DNA of 12,818 bases from SIG291 sp045543455 (GTDB lineage Bacteria > Bacillota > Clostridia > Lachnospirales > Lachnospiraceae): assembly GCA_045543455.1 (NCBI GenBank), contig JAZQMK010000024.1, positions 1 through 12,818 of the forward strand. Reading direction: 5' to 3'. This document shows positions 7,313 through 12,818 of the stretch, piece after piece. How positions within the stretch are numbered: position 1 is the first letter of the stretch; each line of letters starts with the position of its first letter. Under the pieces are notes generated by a model that did no database searches, was not told the DNA's origin, and worked only from the letters and a program-made list of their open reading frames with translations. Both the position numbers and the translations under genes were made by a program.

Positions 7313-8772
7313 AAAGGAAACACCTCCTTTAATGCTGGGTATATCCTTTTAAATTTCTCATATCTTGCGTCGTATAATGCAACCAAATCACTTTCAGGTT
7401 CAATAACATCTACAACTTTTGTAAACTTAGTCGAAGCCTCTTTAACATTTTCATATTCACCTGCTGCCACCATAGCAAGTATAGCCGCACCATAGGAAGG
7501 TCCTTCAACTGTTTCTAAAACCTCAAGCTTTATATTAAGCACATTTGCAATAATCCTTTTCCAAAGCAAGCTTTTAGCGCCACCTCCACAAATCTTTGCA
7601 CAGGTAACATTTATGCCCATAGCTTTAGCCACCTCAAAGGAATCCCTTAGTGCAAATGCAACGCCTTCTAATACAGCCTGATACATCTTCGCTCTATCTG
7701 TAGCCATTGACATTCCTACAAATGCACCTCTTGCGTTGCTATCATTGTGTGGAGAGCGTTCTCCCATAAGATACGGCAGAAAATATACTTGATTCTTGCC
7801 AAGCTCATTTATACATTTTTGTTCAGCCTCATACTCCGAACAATTTAGGATATCCTCCATCCACCATTTGTTGCAGGAAGCCGCACTTAGCATGCAGCCC
7901 ATAAGATGATAACCACCGTCTGCATGGGCAAATGCATGTAGGGCATTGTTCTCATCCACATTAAATTCTGTATCTGATATAAATATAGTTCCAGAAGTTC
8001 CAAGAGAAATTGTGCAACCTCCCTTACCCACAGTGTTAGTTCCTACAGCCGCCGCTGCATTATCACCTGCACCTGCTGCCACTATAACATCACTAGAAAG
8101 TCCTAGCTCCTTTGCAATTGAAGGTAATAAACAGCCGGTTTTTTCATAGCTTTCATAAAGCTTTGGAAGCCATTCTTCCTTTACCTCGCAAATTTCACAC
8201 ATCTGCTTTGACCAACAGCGATTTTTAACATCCATCAAAAGCATGCCGGAAGCATCAGACACATCCGTTGAATGTACGCCGGTAAGCTTATATGCCAAAT
8301 AATCCTTTGGAAGCATAAGCTTTTTAATCCTTGCAAAATTCTCAGGCTCATTATTTTTTACCCAAAGTATCTTTGGCGCAGTAAAGCCTGTAAAAGAAAT
8401 ATTTGCAGTATAAGATGAAAGCCTGTCCTTTCCAATCACCTGATTAAGATAATCATTTTCTTTGACAGTTCTTCCATCATTCCAAAGAATTGCAGGTCTT
8501 ATAACTTCATCATCCTTATCAAGGATAACAAGACCATGCATCTGTCCTCCAAAGCTAATCCCCTTTATAAGGGATTTATCAGCATCCTTAATAAGCTCCT
8601 TGATACCTTCAATAGTGTTATCATACCAATCTGAAGGGTTTTGCTCAGACCAACCATCATTTGGGAAATATAATGGATATTCCCTTGTAACTGTATTTTT
8701 TATATTACCTTCCCTGTCAACTAAAATAAGCTTAACAGAGGAAGTTCCCAAATCTACACCAATATATAACAT
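7309..8772 (-). CDS. xylB: FGGY-family sugar kinase, xylulokinase-like
   Basis: ATP-dependent ketose kinase, most like D-xylulokinase. From the ATG at 8772 it has 487 residues. The actin-like fold motifs are present: GVDLGTSSVK (5-14), SFGGQMHGLV (74-83) typical of XylB, VAAGAGDNAA with the likely catalytic Asp at 237, FLPYLMGERSPHND (331-344) and the FGGY signature around GGGAKSLLWKRIIAN (396-410). The annotated start could be the GTG at 8784, but GAGG lies 6 nt before the ATG at 8772 and the protein then begins MLYIGVDLGT as in relatives. It follows the isomerase gene by 11 bp and overlaps thiN. The isomerase partner leaves open D-xylulose, L-ribulose, D-ribulose or L-fuculose as substrate. 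Confidence 0.88.
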   Translation of the reverse strand: MLYIGVDLGTSSVKLILVDREGNIKNTVTREYPLYFPNDGWSEQNPSDWYDNTIEGIKELIKDADKSLIKGISFGGQMHGLVILDKDDEVIRPAILWNDGRTVKENDYLNQVIGKDRLSSYTANISFTGFTAPKILWVKNNEPENFARIKKLMLPKDYLAYKLTGVHSTDVSDASGMLLMDVKNRCWSKQMCEICEVKEEWLPKLYESYEKTGCLLPSIAKELGLSSDVIVAAGAGDNAAAAVGTNTVGKGGCTISLGTSGTIFISDTEFNVDENNALHAFAHADGGYHLMGCMLSAASCNKWWMEDILNCSEYEAEQKCINELGKNQVYFLPYLMGERSPHNDSNARGAFVGMSMATDRAKMYQAVLEGVAFALRDSFEVAKAMGINVTCAKICGGGAKSLLWKRIIANVLNIKLEVLETVEGPSYGAAILAMVAAGEYENVKEASTKFTKVVDVIEPESDLVALYDARYEKFKRIYPALKEVFPL

Positions 8773-8778
8773 TTCATA

Positions 8779-8782
8779 CCTC
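8779..8782 (-). promoter_or_regulatory. Ribosome-binding site deciding the xylB-like start
   Basis: GAGG is located 6 nt before the ATG at 8772. It overlaps the alternative GTG at 8784, which itself overlaps the isomerase stop codon. Confidence 0.65.
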
Positions 8783-8783
8783 A

Positions 8784-10256
8784 CTAAAATGGATTTTCAG
8801 TTTTATATGGAACTGACTTTGGCTGGTTATAACCAATATCCTCAACACCTAAATATTTAAATACCTCAAATATAGCTTTGCCATGATGACCAAATGTCAC
8901 CGCTCCATGATGAGGATAATTCTTCTCTATAAGCACGTGTCTGTAGAAGCGTCCCATTTCGCTAATAGCAAATACGCCAATTGCACCAAACGACTGTGTA
9001 GCCACCGGTAACACCTCACCCTGTGCAACATATGCTGTAAGCTTTGCATCTGATGTACTTTGTAATCTGAAAAATGTAATATCAGATGGTGCAATATCAC
9101 CCTCTAAAGTACCATATGTTACCTCTTTAGGAAGGGCTCTTGCCATAATCTTTTGATTTCTCATTTCACAAAAAACAAGCTTTGAAGCCGCTGTGTTACC
9201 ACAATGGAAGCCCATAAATGTATCCTTATGTGTATAATCAAATTTACCCTTAATACATTCATCATACATATCTGCCGGAACTGAATTATTAATATCTAAA
9301 AGTGTTACGATATCTTCACTTACAGACATTCCTATAAATTCGCTTACTGCGCCGAAAATATCAACCTCGCAGGCAACAGGCATACCCTTTGATGCCATTC
9401 TTGCATTTACATAGCATGGCACAAAGCCAAACTGTGTCTGGAAAGCAGGCCAGCATTTGTTAGCAAATACAACAAATTCTCTTGAGCCCTTGTTATCTCT
9501 TGCCCAGTCCATTAAAGTAAGCTCATACTGTGCAAGCTTTGGCAAGATTGATGCAAGCTTATTGCCCTCGCCTAATTCTTCTTCCATTTCCTTAACAACC
9601 TCTGGTATTCTCTCATCGCCTGCATGTTTGTTAAATGCCTCAAACAAATCAAGCTCAGAATTTTCCTGAATCTCTACACCGATATTATAAAGCTGCTTAA
9701 TAGGCGCATTACATGCAAGGAAATCCTGCGGACGTGGTCCAAATGTAATAACCTTAAGATTATTAAGACCAATAATTGCCTTAGCAACAGGAATAAATTC
9801 CTCTATCATATCTGCAACCTCACTAGGAGTTCCAACAGGATATTCAGGTATATATGCCTTAATATTTCTTAACTTTAAGTTATAGCTTGCATTAAGCATA
9901 CCGCAGTATGCATCACCCCTATCATCCATAAGCTTATCAGAAGCCTCTTCAGCCGCTGCAACATACATTACAGGGCCATTAAAATATTTTGCTAAAAGTG
10001 TCTCAGAAGTCTCAGGTCCAAAATTACCAAGATATACAACCAAAGCATTACAACCAGCTTCATTAACCTCCTTTAAAGCATTCATCATATGATTTTCATT
10101 TTCAACTACAGTCTTAGCCTCAAAAATATCAAGCCCTTTTGCCTTAAAAGCCTCAACTACCTTAATTCTTCTGCTTTCCGATAAAGACATTGGAAAACAA
10201 TCTCTACTAACCGCTACAATACCTAATTTTACATTTGCTACATTGTTCATAATCAT
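8784..10256 (-). CDS. L-fucose/L-arabinose isomerase family aldose-ketose isomerase
   Basis: Metal-dependent aldose-ketose isomerase of the FucI/AraA superfamily, about 490 residues. The predicted metal-site acids are intact: Glu297 in CEVDIFGAV and Asp321 in LLDINN, 24 residues apart as in E. coli FucI (337 and 361). Histidines likely to complete the site are in FHCGN (351) and HHGAVTFGHHG (449-458). The N-terminal half has the Rossmann-like substrate domain (LGIVAVSRDCFPMS, ALVVYLGNFGPE). Starts at 10256 or 10250 are both possible; AAAGG is 4 and 10 nt away, respectively. Between a DUF4867-like gene (23 bp upstream) and an FGGY kinase (11 bp downstream), it should provide the ketose for that kinase. 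It is neither a typical XylA nor AraA, so substrate is open. Confidence 0.87.
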   Translation of the reverse strand: MIMNNVANVKLGIVAVSRDCFPMSLSESRRIKVVEAFKAKGLDIFEAKTVVENENHMMNALKEVNEAGCNALVVYLGNFGPETSETLLAKYFNGPVMYVAAAEEASDKLMDDRGDAYCGMLNASYNLKLRNIKAYIPEYPVGTPSEVADMIEEFIPVAKAIIGLNNLKVITFGPRPQDFLACNAPIKQLYNIGVEIQENSELDLFEAFNKHAGDERIPEVVKEMEEELGEGNKLASILPKLAQYELTLMDWARDNKGSREFVVFANKCWPAFQTQFGFVPCYVNARMASKGMPVACEVDIFGAVSEFIGMSVSEDIVTLLDINNSVPADMYDECIKGKFDYTHKDTFMGFHCGNTAASKLVFCEMRNQKIMARALPKEVTYGTLEGDIAPSDITFFRLQSTSDAKLTAYVAQGEVLPVATQSFGAIGVFAISEMGRFYRHVLIEKNYPHHGAVTFGHHGKAIFEVFKYLGVEDIGYNQPKSVPYKTENPF

Positions 10257-10279
10257 TTATCCTTTCAATAATTTTATAT

Positions 10280-10858
10280 TTAAAACTCAATCAGCCACTT
10301 ATTCTTAGCTGTCAAATATTCATCTTCTAAAGTTATTTTCTCAAAGGCTTCAAGTTCTGTGTTAGTGTCTTTAGGAAGCACTACAACACATTTAAACGGC
10401 TTGCCTTCATAGTTACATGGCGCATAATGTAGTGTAGTTGCATACATTTCCACTACTTGTCCTTTTCGCACTAAAAATGCTTCCACCAAATCTGTATCAT
10501 ATGTGAAATCATCCTTAATATCCTGCTGTCTTCCTATCAAAAGAACCATATCCGTAACTGCTACATTAATCTCTGAGCTTCTGTGGTACTCAAGTGCTGT
10601 AAGATACTCATTACTTCCGTTGCAATAGCCCACCTGAATAGGTAAACCACCATAGAAATTCATCTCAAAACTCTTACTCACCTCTAAATTCTCAAGCTTT
10701 TCAATAGAAGGCTCATAGATAACATCCTCTGGCAACGGAGTATCCACCATAGCTTCAAGAAGCTTAGTACAATCATACCCATCTATAAGCTTGCCATATT
10801 TTTTAAATGTCTCTGCCGTAACCTCCTGCAATACATATTCTGACATATGTCTTTTCAC
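10280..10858 (-). CDS. DUF4867-like cupin-type protein, first gene of the sugar operon
   Basis: A 192-residue cytoplasmic protein resembling the DUF4867 family, which I remember as a companion of FucI-type isomerases in Firmicutes. The C-terminal half has a cupin-like strand pattern (LVEAFLVRKGQVVEMY, then TTLHYAPCNYEGKPFKCVVVLP), similar in outline to ureidoglycolate lyase-type cupins, with a candidate metal or active-site His in LHYAPC. No signal peptide or membrane segment. The GTG at 10858 is chosen because GGAGGTG lies 8 nt upstream; ATG at 10846 is too far, and the GTG at 10867 is part of the ribosome site. As first gene of the operon it probably assists the isomerase pathway, for example by anomer or isomer conversion, but no activity is shown by sequence alone. 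Confidence 0.75.
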   Translation of the reverse strand: MKRHMSEYVLQEVTAETFKKYGKLIDGYDCTKLLEAMVDTPLPEDVIYEPSIEKLENLEVSKSFEMNFYGGLPIQVGYCNGSNEYLTALEYHRSSEINVAVTDMVLLIGRQQDIKDDFTYDTDLVEAFLVRKGQVVEMYATTLHYAPCNYEGKPFKCVVVLPKDTNTELEAFEKITLEDEYLTAKNKWLIEF

Positions 10859-10866
10859 ATGCAACA

Positions 10867-10871
10867 CCTCC
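10867..10871 (-). promoter_or_regulatory. Ribosome-binding site selecting a GTG start
   Basis: GGAGG, part of GGAGGTG, is 8 nt before GTG at 10858. The overlapping ATG at 10860 runs straight into TGA, so GTG is the usable start. Confidence 0.6.
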
Positions 10872-10886
10872 GTTCATATTGTTTAA

Positions 10887-10915
10887 ATTATATCAAATTT
10901 ATAGCTCATAGTAAA
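10887..10915 (-). promoter_or_regulatory. Sigma-A promoter of the DUF4867-isomerase-kinase operon
   Basis: Minus-strand TTTACT (10910-10915), 17-bp spacer, TATAAT (10887-10892) with an upstream TGA, giving an extended -10. The start is predicted near 10880, leaving a leader of only about 20 nt. It is back to back with the plus-strand promoter; the two -35 elements are 12 bp apart, so a bound regulator could affect both. No clear operator or cre site was recognised. Confidence 0.8.
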
Positions 10916-10927
10916 GAGAACTTTAAT

Positions 10928-10956
10928 TTGACATATATACAAACGGTGCTTATAAT
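10928..10956 (+). promoter_or_regulatory. Perfect-consensus sigma-A promoter of the small membrane protein gene
   Basis: TTGACA (10928-10933), exactly 17 bp, TATAAT (10951-10956). Transcription should start near 10963, with GGAG 7 nt before the ATG at 10989. A perfect consensus predicts strong basal expression unless repressed. Confidence 0.9.
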
Positions 10957-10988
10957 AAAACTATAAAATAAATCTTCGGAGTGATTAT

Positions 10989-11327
10989 ATGGGAAAAAAA
11001 CTTAAAATCATATGGGGCATAATAGTTATCGTCGCCATAGCAGCTCTGATAATTTATACAGAAAGTTGTCGTGAACGAATCCCTAACGGCTGCGTATACG
11101 AAAGTCCTTACAACAGCTACATCCTATACGAAGGGGACAAAATGCCAGGAGCCCCTGATGCAGGCGATGTCTATAGAACACCTGCCTACGAATATACATT
11201 TGACGGATATTGGGGCGATAATACAAGAACCTGGTCAGTAAAAGTTATCAATGAAGAAGCTGCAAAAAACGAAGAAATACGCACACAAATCGGTGGCAAA
11301 CCGGTAAAGCCTCTAGGAAATGAATAA
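10989..11327 (+). CDS. Small membrane-anchored protein of unknown function
   Basis: I do not recognise the family. The 112 residues start with a basic MGKKLK, then a hydrophobic helix (about 7-23, IIWGIIVIVAIAALIIY), then about 88 polar residues expected outside the membrane. The outer part has Cys27 and Cys35, which could form a disulfide; the first is not in a convincing lipobox. It is rich in Tyr, Pro and Gly (CVYESPYNSYILYEGDKMPG, YEYTFDGYWGD). GGAG is spaced 7 nt from the start. It is the only plus-strand gene: a single-gene unit with a perfect promoter and its own terminator, so a real, probably well expressed gene. Confidence 0.8.
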   Translation: MGKKLKIIWGIIVIVAIAALIIYTESCRERIPNGCVYESPYNSYILYEGDKMPGAPDAGDVYRTPAYEYTFDGYWGDNTRTWSVKVINEEAAKNEEIRTQIGGKPVKPLGNE

Positions 11328-11369
11328 AACATCTGTACTACGTTTATTTGTCAGTACAGATGTTTTTTT
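11326..11369 (+). terminator. Strong intrinsic terminator, probably bidirectional
   Basis: Perfect 11-bp arms ACATCTGTACT (11329-11339) and AGTACAGATGT (11353-11363), extendable by A-T pairs, followed on the plus strand by TTTTTTT. On the minus strand the same stem is followed by TTTTATT, so it can also stop transcripts coming from the array to the right. Confidence 0.93.
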
Positions 11370-11392
11370 CTTCATATGTATGAACCTCCCTA
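11364..11392 (-). pseudogene. Vestigial ribosome site and start codon of a lost Y copy
   Basis: On the minus strand, TAGGGAGG followed by ATGAAGAAAAAAAC (ATG at 11373-11375) matches the beginning of the intact Y2 gene (GGGAGGGTTT, then ATGAAGAAAAAAC). After four codons (MKKK) the similarity ends and the reading frame runs into the terminator of the plus-strand gene and stops after 20 codons. I read it as the stump left by a deletion joining the array to the terminator. Confidence 0.6.
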
Positions 11393-11453
11393 TTCTTTGT
11401 TTATCTGCAATTCCTTTGTTATATTAGAATCATAATCACCACTTTTATAATCG
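11385..11453. repeat. Direct repeat copy A (array unit boundary, with 75-bp deletion)
   Basis: Two 27-bp blocks, 11385-11411 and 11427-11453, are identical to 12499-12525 and 12616-12642. Relative to copy B, the 75 bp between two CTGCAAT motifs is missing, so the shared blocks lie closer together. The repeat covers the X C-terminus and the ribosome site of the following Y. Confidence 0.9.
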
Positions 11454-11515
11454 TGATTATAATCCTTTGATATTAACGGCTTTGTAACAGATATGTATCT
11501 AGATTGCTGTCGGTT
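11390..11515 (-). pseudogene. X-a: C-terminal remnant of the X gene with an in-frame deletion
   Basis: Open frame of 41 codons ending in TAG, without any ATG start. It encodes DYKSGDYDSNITKELQINKE at its end and aligns with X-b at 12504-12659, except that 25 codons are missing between KELQ and INKE. Upstream of the match it has NRQQSRYISVTKPLISKDYN, not present in X-b. A stop codon precedes it, so it is not translated as such. The TAG overlaps a GGGAGG site that once served the next Y. Confidence 0.7.
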
Positions 11516-11542
11516 TTAAATGTATATGTTCTAGTATTAGCA

Positions 11543-11840
11543 TTAATGTACATACTCTAATCTTACGGTATCGTCCTTTAAATATTTGTATCTAATTCAA
11601 CACTTTTACATCTAGTCTCAACATTTTTAAATGCACATAGCTTTATTGCTATCATCCCCTCTTGCCTTATAAATAATTCTTTAGGCATACTAATTGTTTC
11701 GCAATGTCTATATGTGATGCATTCTTTCCAACTCAAAATATAACTATATTCTCCTGAAAATACTTCTTCAGAAATTTCCTTTATAAATCTATTTGCGAAT
11801 CCTCTTTTATAATTTCTATAAGATTTTAATATATATTCGT
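11543..11840 (-). pseudogene. Y3: 5'-truncated, frameshifted copy of the membrane protein gene
   Basis: Directly after the Y2 stop, an open frame encodes DEYILKSYRNYKRGFANRFI..., matching residues from about 110 onward of Y2 (SNYKNIGRNILIKEILEEEAFSG against RNYKRGFANRFIKEISEEVFSG; KELFNKQEGLIAIK against KELFIRQEGMIAIK). The frame hits TAA at 11578-11580, but another frame continues with KYLKDDTVRLEYVH and a stop at 11543-11545, which matches the Y2 ending KYLDEDTVRIKCDRIK. The N-terminal half, including the membrane segment, is missing. Broken by truncation and one frameshift near 11581-11595. Confidence 0.85.
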
Positions 11841-12494
11841 CTATTTAATCCTGTCACATTTTATCCTTACAGTATCTTCATCAAGATATTTATATTTGAG
11901 TATTATACATTTTTCCATTTCAGAACACTCATATCCTTCTTTTTTAGGTACGAATGCACTTATTTTTATTGCTATTAACCCTTCTTGCTTATTAAATAAT
12001 TCTTTTAATACAGTAACTTTTTCACTATGCTTGTATGTAATTTTCTTCTTCTGGTTGGTAGTGTAAGTATATTTTCCAGAAAAAGCCTCTTCTTCTAGTA
12101 TTTCTTTTATTAATATATTTCTACCAATATTTTTATAATTACTATATACAGTGCCATTTATAATACGATTTTCTTCATCATCATAATCATTTTCACCCAT
12201 GTACATAGCAAATACAACACTTTCATCATCAAATTTGTAACCACCTTGGGGATTATCATCACCTTCTTCATATATACCATAATATATATCGAAACTCACA
12301 TCATCCACATTAAACACATCAATTTCTGATTGTATTGCCAGTTTAATTCGCGTCCTATTAGATGCACTATTAAACCCTTTACATATCTCATGCTCTTTCT
12401 TATATTCATATCTGTACTTTATAGTTAGTACTATTATCAGATATGATACTGACACTATTATCAATGCTATTATATGTTTTTTCTTCATGTTCAT
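11841..12494 (-). CDS. Y2: intact single-pass membrane protein of an array family, function unknown
   Basis: No family recognised. The 217 residues begin with a basic MNMKKK, a hydrophobic helix at about 8-25 (IIALIIVSVSYLIIVLTI), then a basic juxtamembrane stretch (KYRYEYKKEHE) and an outer domain of about 185 residues. The middle is acidic (YEEGDDNPQGG, GENDYDDEENR). It has Cys38 after the membrane segment and further cysteines near the C-terminus, and ends with a beta-rich part ending KYKYLDEDTVRIKCDRIK. GGGAGG lies just upstream; the ATG at 12494 is 4 nt and the ATG at 12488 is 10 nt from it, so the shorter form is possible. Related sequence lies on both sides (Y1 ending at 12675, Y3 from 11840), making it the only complete member here. 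Confidence 0.75.
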   Translation of the reverse strand: MNMKKKHIIALIIVSVSYLIIVLTIKYRYEYKKEHEICKGFNSASNRTRIKLAIQSEIDVFNVDDVSFDIYYGIYEEGDDNPQGGYKFDDESVVFAMYMGENDYDDEENRIINGTVYSNYKNIGRNILIKEILEEEAFSGKYTYTTNQKKKITYKHSEKVTVLKELFNKQEGLIAIKISAFVPKKEGYECSEMEKCIILKYKYLDEDTVRIKCDRIK

Positions 12495-12498
12495 AAAC

Positions 12499-12642
12499 CC
12501 TCCCTATTCTTTGTTTATCTGCAATATTACTCTTTCCGTTGTAGACATATTAGGATTATACAAAGAATACACTATATAGTAAGGCATATACGCCTGCAAT
12601 TCCTTTGTTACCTGCGAATCATAATCACCACTTTTATAATCG
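12499..12642. repeat. Direct repeat copy B (array unit boundary, full length)
   Basis: Contains the 27-bp blocks 12499-12525 and 12616-12642 that recur exactly at 11385-11411 and 11427-11453, plus the 75 bp lost from copy A, flanked by CTGCAAT at 12519-12525 and 12594-12600. The offset between copies is 1189 bp at the X side and 1114 bp at the ribosome-site side. Confidence 0.9.
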
Positions 12643-12659
12643 CAATCATAAATATGTAA
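12504..12659 (-). pseudogene. X-b: C-terminal remnant of the X gene
   Basis: Open frame of 51 codons ending in TAG, bounded upstream by TGA (12660-12662), with no ATG until codon 25. It encodes DYKSGDYDSQVTKELQAYMP, then a Tyr-rich stretch and ERVILQINKE. The shared sequence with X-a shows it was coding. It lies 15 bp after the Y1 stop and its TAG overlaps the GGGAGG of Y2, so X and Y were probably translationally coupled. A weak promoter-like TATAAT (12555-12560) lies inside it, with a poor -35. Family not recognised. Confidence 0.6.
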
Positions 12660-12674
12660 TCAAAATAATATTTA

Positions 12675-12818
12675 CTAGTCATATATGTATTTTATCCTAA
12701 CAGTATCACTATTAATATATTCGTACTCTAAAATAATTCCTTTGTTTTTCGATAATCTATATGTTCCATCTTCTAACGGCACATACCCTACTACATCAAT
12801 AACTATTTTATCTTTTTC
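12675..12818 (-). CDS. Y1: C-terminus of another Y-family protein, 5' part beyond window
   Basis: Forty-seven codons ending in TAG at 12675-12677. The peptide KIVIDVVGYVPLEDGTYRL... ending ILEYEYINSDTVRIKYIYD aligns with the end of Y2 (LIAIKISAFVPKKEGY..., ILKYKYLDEDTVRIKCDRIK). No break is visible in the part seen. It shows the array continues past the right edge. Confidence 0.8.
   Translation of the reverse strand, partial: EKDKIVIDVVGYVPLEDGTYRLSKNKGIILEYEYINSDTVRIKYIYD

Noticed and set aside
8462..8860. 132-codon plus-strand open frame
   Set aside because: Antisense to the N-terminus of the kinase gene; no ribosome site and no recognisable domain.
11793..11978. Phe/Tyr-rich plus-strand open frame
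   Set aside because: Mirror of the AT-rich Y2/Y3 coding frames; hydrophobicity follows from base composition.
12555..12583. Possible promoter for Y2 (TATAAT with CTTACT 17 bp upstream)
   Set aside because: The -35 is poor and the bases lie inside the X coding remnant; AT-rich DNA yields such matches by chance.
11385..12642. Repeats as insertion-sequence ends or a CRISPR array
   Set aside because: The repeats are direct, few, more than 1 kb apart and lie in coding remnants; no transposase, inverted ends or regular spacers are present.
12474..12659. Plus-strand open frame opposite X-b
   Set aside because: The minus-strand X frame is supported by a second copy; this one is not conserved in copy A because of the deletion.

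Overview
The window is low-GC DNA from a Gram-positive anaerobe of the Lachnospiraceae type. The pointers are consensus sigma-A promoters, purine-rich Shine-Dalgarno sites, a tyrosine T-box, a CpsB/C/D tyrosine-phosphorylation cassette and a secreted PL1 pectate lyase. A pectin user such as Lachnospira/Eubacterium eligens would fit, but the species is inferred from gene content only.

From the left edge to about 10.9 kb every gene reads on the minus strand, so transcription runs from high to low coordinates. A promoter at 10887-10915 starts an operon encoding a DUF4867-like cupin protein, an L-fucose/L-arabinose isomerase family enzyme, an FGGY (xylulokinase-like) kinase, thiamine pyrophosphokinase and a prolyl-tRNA editing domain protein. 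The genes are tightly spaced or overlap. A consensus promoter and a Tyr-specific T-box leader (5847-6107) then control tyrS and an unknown small protein. A third promoter (4273-4301) drives a PHP-domain phosphatase (CpsB), a chain-length/kinase-adaptor protein (CpsC) and a BY-kinase (CpsD) with a tyrosine-rich tail. A terminator (1931-1964) follows directly, with no glycosyltransferases after it. Last comes a separately promoted pectate lyase with a signal peptide, an Fn3-like domain, a PL1 domain and a Q/S/T linker, running off the left edge.

On the plus strand is one short membrane-anchored protein of unknown function (10989-11327). It has a perfect TTGACA-17-TATAAT promoter back to back with the sugar operon, and a strong terminator that should also work in the opposite direction.

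The right end (11363-12818, minus strand) is more AT-rich and is not ordinary intergenic DNA. It is a decaying tandem array of a two-gene unit, called X-Y here. Y is a single-pass membrane protein; X is seen only as the C-terminal end of an unknown protein whose stop codon overlaps the ribosome-binding site of the next Y. In transcription order the visible parts are: Y1 C-terminus (runs off the window), X-b remnant, Y2 (intact, 217 aa), Y3 (5'-truncated, frameshifted), X-a remnant (in-frame 75-bp deletion), and a vestigial Y start fused to the terminator of the plus-strand gene. This array is the most unusual part of the window.
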